Source: Bacillota bacterium (GTDB lineage: Bacteria > Bacillota > Clostridia > Acetivibrionales > DTU013). From it: DNA of 33,731 bases. Of this stretch, positions 9,276 to 15,387 are shown piece after piece (the first letter of the stretch is position 1; every line of letters starts with the position of its first letter). Both the position numbers and the translations under genes were made by a program. The stretch is from assembly GCA_023439545.1 (NCBI GenBank), contig JAEXNT010000053.1, forward strand, positions 1 through 33,731. Reading direction: 5' to 3'. The notes beneath the pieces were generated by a model that ran no database searches, was not told the origin of the DNA, and saw only the letters and a list, made by a program, of their open reading frames with translations.

Positions 9276-10852
9276 TGTACAGCGCACTTATTGTAGATGA
9301 CGAAAAACTCATAAGGCTGGGGATGCGTAAGGCAATACCATGGAATTCCATAGGAATCGGCGAAGTTTACGTAGCTCAGTCAGGCAGGGAAGCTCTTGAT
9401 GTCATCAGGGGAAAAAAACCCGAGATACTCATTACCGATATTAAAATGGATGAAATGACGGGACTGGACCTTATTGATCAGGCGAAACACTTCGTGCCCG
9501 ATATTAAGGTAATCGTACTGACGGGGTATGATGAATTCGAATATGCAAGGCAGTGCATCAAGCTTAAGGTGCATGACTTTTTTCTTAAACCTATCGATGA
9601 AAATGCTCTGGTGGAATCACTCAAAAAACAGACCGCGGCTTTGGAAGCCGGCAAGATCAAAAAACTGGCGGACATCAACGAAAACCGCGCCCACGCTGTG
9701 ACAGAACAGATGCAGATAGAAAACTTCCTGAGAAATCTGGCGTGCAGCGGCAGGAATCAACAGGACGGTGAAACGGAGAAATTCTGCCGGAAATACAATT
9801 ATCAGCCTGAACAGTATGTACAGGCGGCCATTATTGTTCCCGCCCTGTATGAGGACAGTGACAACGATGTTGAAAAATTTACCGCGCTGACTATAAAAAA
9901 TATCTGTATCGGTATGGTGGATGCCCAGAACAGAGGGCTAACCTTCATGGATAATAGCGGCAGAATCGTAATCGCCTTTTTCCTCAGCGGGAGGAGAAGA
10001 GGTATACTGGAATGGATAAAGGAACTGAATGGAATTTTAAGGGATGAGTGCGGTAAAAAGCCCAGGGTTGTAGTCGGTAATCCTGTGCAGGGCATTAAGC
10101 ATCTGAGAACCTCATATAACGATGCGGTGGATTTGCTGAAATACGGGGATGATGTTCATGATGAAATCATTCAGACAATATGCGCCCGGAAAAAGGATAA
10201 CCTGTTCAAGGAAGTGTTCCTGGAAATTAAAAACGCAATGTGTGAAAACATAGCGGAGCCGGACAAGGTACTGAATAAATTTGAACGATTTTGTCAGGCT
10301 ACGGATACTTACAACGTCTCGGATTCTTATATCCGAAGATGCTGCTATGAACTTGCCTCCTCGGTATACTACTCCTATATATGCCATTCGGGATCGTCAG
10401 CTGATACAGCTCTGAACGTGTTTGTAGGCAATCTGACTAATATGAACGGAGAGGGGCTGTTCGGCCTGACAAGGAACTTTCTTTCAAACTTGTTGGGCAA
10501 CAGGGATGACAAGTGTTTTCATGAAATCGTGGACAAAGCGAAACGCTATATAGCAACGCATTTGTCCGACGATTTGTCCGTTTCCGATATCGCAACCTCT
10601 CTTTATGTTACGCCCAACTATTTGTCCAGACTTTTTAAAAAGGCCACCGGAGAAGGCTGCAACGAATATATAGTAAGGAAGCGGATAGAAAGGGCAAAGC
10701 TGCTCCTTGAGACTACTAATTTCAAAACCAGCAGAATCGCGCTGATGGTTGGATACCGCGATACCAATTATTTTTCTCTTGCAGTGAAAAAGAATACCGG
10801 AATGTCTCCGAAAAAATACAGGGAGATCCATAAGCTGAACAGGACAGGGTAA
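9275..10852 (+). CDS. YesN-type response regulator with AraC DNA-binding domain
   Basis: 525 residues. The N-terminal receiver (1-120) has acidic pocket D8-D9, phosphoacceptor D55 in ILITDIKMDEMTG, T83 and K105 (FLKP). The middle 300 residues are the variable linker found in YesN proteins. The C-terminal AraC/XylS domain, about 425-520, holds two helix-turn-helix units (LSVSDIATSLYVTPNYLSRL and the GYRDTNYFSLAVKKNTGMSP signature). It is the cytoplasmic partner of the kinase just upstream (1-bp overlap) and the likely activator of the 3878-7188 importer. The 34 bp after its stop lead straight into the next promoter, with no visible terminator. Confidence 0.94.
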   Translation: MYSALIVDDEKLIRLGMRKAIPWNSIGIGEVYVAQSGREALDVIRGKKPEILITDIKMDEMTGLDLIDQAKHFVPDIKVIVLTGYDEFEYARQCIKLKVHDFFLKPIDENALVESLKKQTAALEAGKIKKLADINENRAHAVTEQMQIENFLRNLACSGRNQQDGETEKFCRKYNYQPEQYVQAAIIVPALYEDSDNDVEKFTALTIKNICIGMVDAQNRGLTFMDNSGRIVIAFFLSGRRRGILEWIKELNGILRDECGKKPRVVVGNPVQGIKHLRTSYNDAVDLLKYGDDVHDEIIQTICARKKDNLFKEVFLEIKNAMCENIAEPDKVLNKFERFCQATDTYNVSDSYIRRCCYELASSVYYSYICHSGSSADTALNVFVGNLTNMNGEGLFGLTRNFLSNLLGNRDDKCFHEIVDKAKRYIATHLSDDLSVSDIATSLYVTPNYLSRLFKKATGEGCNEYIVRKRIERAKLLLETTNFKTSRIALMVGYRDTNYFSLAVKKNTGMSPKKYREIHKLNRTG

Positions 10853-10886
10853 TCGCCCATATTTGAATTGGATCGGAAAACGTATA

Positions 10887-10915
10887 TTGACATATATCGG
10901 TATATAAACTATTAT
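10887..10915 (+). promoter_or_regulatory. Strong sigma-A promoter for the T-box/valS unit
   Basis: A perfect -35 TTGACA (10887-10892), a 17-bp spacer and -10 TATTAT (10910-10915). Transcription should begin near 10922, at the 5' side of the T-box leader. Confidence 0.85.
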
Positions 10916-10921
10916 TGTATA

Positions 10922-11235
10922 AAAGGACACGACAAAACGGCGTTGATAAGGAGGAGTACATACGCTCCCGATGCAAAGAGAGAAGACGGACGGTGCAAGT
11001 CTTCATGAGGGAAGTATGGAAGTAGCCTTTGAGCAGTGGACCGAAAGGATATGATCCCAGTAGGCTTCAACGGAATTTTCCACCGTTATAGGGAAAACAG
11101 TATCGGTCATCTTTTGGATCTCCCGTGCTGGCAGAGTGCAGAGTAATTTTCTGAATTCAGGTGGTACCACGAACGAATACGGTTCGCCCTGAGCAAACGT
11201 TTTAACGTTGGCTTGAGGCGAACCTTTTATTTTAT
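10922..11235 (+). promoter_or_regulatory. T-box leader RNA, specifier GUA (valine)
   Basis: Stem I is recognisable. AGTA on the 5' side of the specifier loop follows GGAGG; CATAC (about 10960) pairs with GTATG (11014-11018), and CTCCC with GAGGG. Opposite AGTA lies GAA then GTA (11022-11024) then G, the standard specifier-loop arrangement, so the codon read is GUA (Val). The apical part has AGAGAGAAGAC...GGACGGTGCA. The T-box sequence AGGTGGTACCACG (11159-11171) carries the UGGU bulge that pairs with a tRNA ACCA end. CGAAC (11170-11174) pairs with GTTCG (11182-11186), and AGG with CCCT, to make the antiterminator. Uncharged tRNA-Val should therefore permit readthrough into the ValRS gene, which agrees with the product. 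Confidence 0.95.
11181..11235 (+). terminator. T-box regulated terminator
   Basis: GGTTCGCC (11181-11188) pairs with GGCGAACC (11217-11224), continued by imperfect inner pairing around CTGAGC/GCTTGAG, and is followed by TTTTATTTTAT. The 5' arm is the same sequence used by the antiterminator, so the two structures exclude each other. Confidence 0.92.
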
Positions 11236-11265
11236 ACAGGTTCGGAAATTATGGAGGTATCGTAT

Positions 11266-13638
11266 ATGGAAAGGAATTATGATTTTAAAGCGGCAGAAAC
11301 GGAAATGCAGCAGCTGTGGAAAGAAGACAATGTTTATCATTTTGATGAACAAAGCGGAAGGGAGATATATTCCATAGACACTCCGCCGCCGACTGTCAGC
11401 GGGAGTCTTCATATCGGCCATATTTTTTCCTACGCGCAGGCTGAAATGATAGCGCGCTTCAGACGCATGCGGGGTTATAACGTTTTTTACCCCTTCGGCT
11501 TCGACGATAACGGTCTTCCTACGGAAAGACTCGTCGAACGTGAGGAAGGCGTCTTTGCGAAGAATCTGCCGCGCAGTGAATTCATAGCAAAATGTACCGG
11601 TACGGCGGCCAAATATGTCGGAGAGTTCAGAGAACTCTGGCAATCGCTCGGCTTTTCGGTCGACTGGTCGCTGCAATATGAGACGATCAGCCCGATGGCG
11701 CAGAGGATCTCTCAAAAATCGTTCATAGAGCTTTACAAGGCCGGGAAAGCGTACATGAAGGAATCGCCCGTCCTTTGGTGCACGGAATGCCGGACTTCCA
11801 TCGCTCAGGCTGAGCTCGATACCAGGGACAAGGACACGGTTTTCAACTACATCCCGTTCAGGATAAAGGGAAGCGCAGACAGCCTGCTTGTTGCTACAAC
11901 GCGCCCCGAACTGCTCTACGGATGCGTTTGTCTGTTCGTCAATCCTCAGGATGCAAGATATGCGAAGTATATCGGAAGCAACGCGCTCGTTCCGCTGTAC
12001 GATTACGAAATTCCCGTCATGGCAGACGACATGGTCGGTATGGATAAAGGCACAGGCGTCGTTATGTGCGCGACCTTCGGAGACAGTACAGACGCCGCAT
12101 GGTATGAAACGCATAGACTGCCGTACAGGAAAGTCATACTGCCGGACGCGACGATAGCTCCGGAGGTTCCATTCCTGGGAGGGCTTGCCGTTCCCGCAGC
12201 CAGGAAACAGGTCATCCGTCTGCTTGACGAAAAAGGGCTGCTGATGAGGTCGGAACAGATCACGCACACAGTTGCGGTTCACGAACGCTGTGGCAAAGAG
12301 ATCGAGATCATACCGTCGAAGCAGTGGTATATCGATATTTTGTCGAACAGGGAAGCGTTTATGAAAGCGGCGGATGAAATAAACTGGTATCCGGAATATA
12401 TGAAGAGCCGTTATAAATTGTGGGTCGAAAATCTGAAGTGGGATTGGTGCATATCACGACAGCGTTATTTCGGTGTTCCTTTCCCGGTCTGGTACTGTAA
12501 GGCTTGCGGAAAGCCTGTGACAGCCGGTGAAGAATCCCTGCCGGTCGATCCGAGGGAAACCTCGCCGGAGGGGCCCTGCAGCTGCGGCTGTACGGAATTC
12601 ATACCCGAGAACTCTGTTTTTGACACATGGGCGACGTCTTCTGTCACACCGCAGATAAATGCAAAATGGGGCGAGGCAGGCGATATAAGTTCAAAGCTGC
12701 TGCCGATGGGTCTCAGAACACAGGCGCATGAGATCATCCGCACATGGGCGTTCTACACGATCGTCAAAAGCTTATACCATACAGGGAGGATACCCTGGAA
12801 GGATATAATGATATGCGGGTTCGTTCTCGCAAAGAAAGGAGAAAAGATAAGCAAGTCGAAAAATAACTCCGAGCTTTCGCCAAGCTCTCTTATCGGCGCC
12901 CATTCCGCCGATGTTATCCGCTACTGGTCCGCAAATTCGAGGCTGGGGACCGATACCTTCTTTTCACAGGATGAACTGGGGATCGCAAAAAGGTTCGTTA
13001 CAAAACTATGGAACGCGGCAAAGTTCTCGATTTCGCACCTGCAGGATTATAATCCGCGTATGGAGACGGAATTGCTTCCTGTCGACCGGTGGATAATGGA
13101 AAGCTGCGACAGGACAAAAAATGGGGCAGCGGAGCTCCTGAATCAGTACGAGACAGGCTCTGCAAGACACTTGACCGATGACTTCTTTTGGAAGGATTTC
13201 TGCGATTATTATCTTGAAATAGTCAAGGAACGCCTTTACCGGCCCGATATACATGGAGCGGATGCACGCAGGTCTGCTCAGAGGGCTTTATACCATACGC
13301 TTCTGAATATATTGAAGCTGTATGCGATCTATGTTCCGCATATAACAGAGTATATTTACCAGGGTTTTTTCAGGGAATATGAGAAAAATGTGTCTCTCCA
13401 TTTGCTGAGCTGGGCTGATGAAAGTCCGGCGGAAAATGATATAATGGAATTTGGAGAGAAACTGAAGGAAGTCATCGCCGGCGCCAGAAAATTCAAGTCG
13501 GAGCATTCTCTTTCAATGAAAGCTGAGATGGACGAGATAGTTATAAATACCGACGAAAGATTTGCAGACTTGTTCGAACGGACTATACCGGATATAAGGG
13601 CATGTTGCAATGCCGGAGCGGTCAGTCTGGTCTTTTGA
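11266..13638 (+). CDS. valS: Valyl-tRNA synthetase, archaeal-type class I enzyme
   Basis: Attaches valine to tRNA-Val and edits mischarged threonine. The product has 790 residues from ATG 11266; GGAGGT at 11253-11258 fits this ATG better than the in-frame ATG 11251, which overlaps that ribosome site. Signatures: PPPTVSGSLHIGH (HIGH at 49-52), the CP1 editing insert with a TTRPE motif, the tryptophan-rich WDWCISRQRYFGVPFPVW, KISKS at 527-531, and Cys pairs suggesting zinc knuckles (WCTEC; CKACG with CSCGC). It ends soon after the anticodon-binding domain and lacks the C-terminal coiled-coil arm of ordinary bacterial ValRS (about 880 residues). The DNGLPTERLVE stretch also resembles archaeal-type ValRS. 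The T-box specifier GUA supports valine specificity independently. Confidence 0.93.
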   Translation: MERNYDFKAAETEMQQLWKEDNVYHFDEQSGREIYSIDTPPPTVSGSLHIGHIFSYAQAEMIARFRRMRGYNVFYPFGFDDNGLPTERLVEREEGVFAKNLPRSEFIAKCTGTAAKYVGEFRELWQSLGFSVDWSLQYETISPMAQRISQKSFIELYKAGKAYMKESPVLWCTECRTSIAQAELDTRDKDTVFNYIPFRIKGSADSLLVATTRPELLYGCVCLFVNPQDARYAKYIGSNALVPLYDYEIPVMADDMVGMDKGTGVVMCATFGDSTDAAWYETHRLPYRKVILPDATIAPEVPFLGGLAVPAARKQVIRLLDEKGLLMRSEQITHTVAVHERCGKEIEIIPSKQWYIDILSNREAFMKAADEINWYPEYMKSRYKLWVENLKWDWCISRQRYFGVPFPVWYCKACGKPVTAGEESLPVDPRETSPEGPCSCGCTEFIPENSVFDTWATSSVTPQINAKWGEAGDISSKLLPMGLRTQAHEIIRTWAFYTIVKSLYHTGRIPWKDIMICGFVLAKKGEKISKSKNNSELSPSSLIGAHSADVIRYWSANSRLGTDTFFSQDELGIAKRFVTKLWNAAKFSISHLQDYNPRMETELLPVDRWIMESCDRTKNGAAELLNQYETGSARHLTDDFFWKDFCDYYLEIVKERLYRPDIHGADARRSAQRALYHTLLNILKLYAIYVPHITEYIYQGFFREYEKNVSLHLLSWADESPAENDIMEFGEKLKEVIAGARKFKSEHSLSMKAEMDEIVINTDERFADLFERTIPDIRACCNAGAVSLVF

Positions 13639-13694
13639 TATAAAAAAGACGGCAGGAAAATGATTATTATGAATAGGACAGTGAGGATATCCGT

Positions 13695-13949
13695 ATGAAT
13701 TGCAGGAAAGGGTGCGGGGCGTGCTGTATCGCGCCTTCGATCACATCCCCTGTACCGGGGATGCCGGAAGGGAAGCCCTCCGGCGTTCGTTGCATACAAT
13801 TGACCGATGACAATAAATGCAGGCTTTTCGGAAAGCCCGAAAGGCCGAAATTTTGTGCAGGTCTTCAGCCCTCTGCCGAAATGTGCGGGGGATCGGCGGA
13901 GGAGGCTTTGCGGTATTTGTACTGCCTTGAAAGGGACACAAAACCATGA
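13695..13949 (+). CDS. Small YkgJ-like cysteine-cluster protein
   Basis: 84 residues starting MNCRKGCGACC, with further cysteines at about 33, 42, 54, 64 and 77. The CxxxCGxCC opening and spaced cysteines match the YkgJ/UPF0153 family, thought to bind zinc or an iron-sulfur cluster; its biochemical role is unknown. The ATG follows GTGAGGAT. It lies 56 bp after valS on the same strand with no terminator between, so it is probably co-transcribed under the T-box. A cytoplasmic location is expected, as there is no signal or membrane segment. Confidence 0.8.
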   Translation: MNCRKGCGACCIAPSITSPVPGMPEGKPSGVRCIQLTDDNKCRLFGKPERPKFCAGLQPSAEMCGGSAEEALRYLYCLERDTKP

Positions 13950-13992
13950 ATGCCGTACATACCCCGGCAGGGTGAAGTTGCTCAATATATTG

Positions 13993-14021
13993 TTGAATAC
14001 AGCCAAAGTATGAATTATAAT
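13993..14021 (+). promoter_or_regulatory. Sigma-A promoter for the THF riboswitch/folT unit
   Basis: TTGAAT (13993-13998), an exact 17-bp spacer and a consensus TATAAT (14016-14021). The start point is expected near 14028. A 5-bp hairpin AGTGG/CCACT follows at 14027-14041; read on the minus strand it ends in a T tract and could act as a terminator that way, although no minus-strand gene is seen. Confidence 0.85.
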
Positions 14022-14061
14022 AAAAAAGTGGTTCAGCCACTAACAATTTACTTTCTAAATG

Positions 14062-14162
14062 ACAGAGTAGGTCAATGCGCGTGAAGTGCCAGCCGGACGG
14101 GAAGTTGCCGCTGGACGAAAAATCCTTGTGATTTGCGGTGCATTGATCGCATTCCGCTGCCA
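14062..14162 (+). promoter_or_regulatory. Tetrahydrofolate (THF) riboswitch
   Basis: The stretch has the ordered conserved blocks of the THF (folT) riboswitch: AGAGTAG near 14064, ATGCGCGTGAAGTGCC (14075-14090), CCGGACGGGAAGTTGCC, GGACGAAA (14113-14120), GCGGTGCATT (14135-14144) and CGCATTCCGCTG (14149-14160). GTCAATGC pairs with GCATTGAT across the element. The class binds tetrahydrofolate derivatives and represses folate transport or synthesis genes in Clostridia. The next gene is a folate-type ECF substrate subunit, which fits. Confidence 0.92.
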
Positions 14163-14172
14163 CATGAGGGCA

Positions 14173-14265
14173 TTTCCTTCCTTCTGTGACGCATTGTCGT
14201 TGAGAAGGGGCCTGTCCGTTGCCGGAAAGTCTATCGGTACGGAGGCCTATGAAGGAAAGGAGGTG
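14173..14265 (+). promoter_or_regulatory. Candidate riboswitch expression platform covering the folT ribosome site
   Basis: TTTCCTTC (14173-14180), just after the aptamer, is complementary to GAAGGAAA (14251-14258), which overlaps the start of the ribosome site AAAGGAGGTG (14257-14265). No T-tract terminator is seen between aptamer and gene, so control of translation start by masking the ribosome site is the simpler reading. The pairing is inferred by eye. Confidence 0.5.
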
Positions 14266-14270
14266 CTGGA

Positions 14271-14798
14271 ATGAAAAAGACAAAAATCCTTGTCTACATG
14301 AGTCTCTTCGTAGCCATGTATGTCGTGCTTACCTATCTTATTCCCGTTATTAAAATCGATATAATCAGAATCAGCTTCGGTTTTGTACCGCAGGCATTTG
14401 CCTCGATGCTGTTTGGACCGTTGATCGGAGGGGTGGGTTCTGCCGCAGGGGATATCCTCGGTATGCTGATTGCCCCCAGTGGCGCGTATTTTGCCGGCTT
14501 TACGCTGAGCGCTTTCCTGGCGGGCATGATCTATGGCTTGTTTCTTTACAACAAACCCAAAACTCTTCTGAGGATCATACTTGCCGTTCTTTGTATTACA
14601 ATTTTTATCGACATCGGACTCAATACGTACTGGCTGACGATCCTGCTTGGCAAAGGCTATATGGCATTGCTGCCGGCGCGCGTAATAAAAAGCGCCGCTA
14701 TGCTTCCCGTACAGATCATAGTAATATCCTTGCTCTGGAAATATGCAGGGAGGCATATGGAAGGAATATCCGGCGAGGCCGGAAGGAGACGGGTGTAA
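14271..14798 (+). CDS. folT: ECF transporter substrate-binding subunit, folate type
   Basis: 175 residues, almost entirely hydrophobic with about six membrane segments. The RISFGFVPQAFASMLFGP stretch and the Gly/Ala-rich GGVGSAAGDILGMLIAPSG resemble the folate-family ECF S component, the membrane protein that captures folates and joins the shared EcfT/EcfA/EcfA' energising module (not encoded here). ATG 14271 follows AAAGGAGGTG with 5-bp spacing. Its THF riboswitch makes a folate substrate very likely, because family alone would not fix the ligand. Confidence 0.9.
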   Translation: MKKTKILVYMSLFVAMYVVLTYLIPVIKIDIIRISFGFVPQAFASMLFGPLIGGVGSAAGDILGMLIAPSGAYFAGFTLSAFLAGMIYGLFLYNKPKTLLRIILAVLCITIFIDIGLNTYWLTILLGKGYMALLPARVIKSAAMLPVQIIVISLLWKYAGRHMEGISGEAGRRRV

Positions 14799-14806
14799 GG
14801 CTTATC

Positions 14807-14883
14807 GAAACGCAGGGACGGTTCTTTTGTTTCACTTTTCACGAAAAGCGAAACAAAAGAACCGTCCGAAACCACTGCGTTTC
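14807..14883 (+). repeat. 77-bp hairpin repeat (REP/MITE-like)
   Basis: Outer arms GAAACGCAG (14807-14815) and CTGCGTTTC (14875-14883) are perfect. Inner arms GGACGGTTCTTTTGTTTC (14816-14833) and its exact complement (14850-14867) give 18 further pairs, and CTTTT/AAAAG (14835-14839, 14844-14848) closes a CACG loop. Only the 3' side carries a 7-base bulge (14868-14874). The GGGACGGTTCTTTTG-type core resembles short dispersed repeats I associate with clostridial genomes and IS200-like Y1 transposases; that link is from memory. It begins 8 bp after the folT stop and may also stabilise or end that transcript. Confidence 0.85.
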
Positions 14884-14902
14884 ACATTTGAGCCTGGGAC
14901 TG

Positions 14903-15220
14903 TTATCCTGTTATATCGAAGCTATATAAATTTCCCGAATTATCGTCTACATTGTTCAACTGGTCCCTGAAGCTCAATTTGAGGTACGATTCCTTCAAGG
15001 CAGGTACAGTCGCCTCAAAGCAGGTATCACTCCTGGTCATCGGTATGTCCTGTTCGTTTTCCATATGGGCTCCATATCCCAGATGTACGTTCATTCCCGT
15101 TGCACCGTTCTTGGACAGGATACCGTCGTATATTATCCTTATCCTGTCGCCTACCACCGGAACAGCAGGGCTTATTGCCACTCCGTCCTCCATGTATTCG
15201 AAATTCTGCTTGTCTGTCAT
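14903..15220 (-). CDS. Small carbohydrate-binding-module-like protein (CBM25/26-like)
   Basis: 105 residues from the ATG at 15220, which has AAGGTG six bases upstream; an in-frame ATG at 15235 precedes this site and is less likely. The pattern GDRIRIIYDGILSKNGA, VHLGYGAHMENEQDIPM, then LKLSFRDQLNNVDDNSGNLY matches the beta-sandwich starch-binding-like modules (CBM25-type) that usually sit in secreted amylases. Here it stands alone: no signal peptide and no catalytic domain. It could bind storage glycogen or an intracellular glucan. It is divergent from the nucleotidyltransferase gene at 15388. The assignment rests on pattern resemblance only. Confidence 0.68.
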   Translation of the reverse strand: MTDKQNFEYMEDGVAISPAVPVVGDRIRIIYDGILSKNGATGMNVHLGYGAHMENEQDIPMTRSDTCFEATVPALKESYLKLSFRDQLNNVDDNSGNLYSFDITG

Positions 15221-15387
15221 ATGCACACCTTTCAAAAAATTTTGATAATTTATAGGTCGTTTCTAGCATATACATTTTTACCTGTGATAATTCATGCCGC
15301 TTTCCTGTATGTTTTTTACCGCTGTGGCAGAAATTAATACCGTAATGCAGGATTTTTCTAAAAAAGAACGATAAAGGGATGAATCTG

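Noticed and set aside
11227..12282. A 351-residue minus-strand frame
   Set aside because: It is antisense to valS and runs into the T-box terminator. The codon pattern is explained by the opposite strand.
14027..14041. Short AGTGG/CCACT hairpin as a terminator for valS-ykgJ
   Set aside because: On the plus strand no T tract follows and it lies downstream of the next promoter; only the minus strand would end in T, where no gene is seen.
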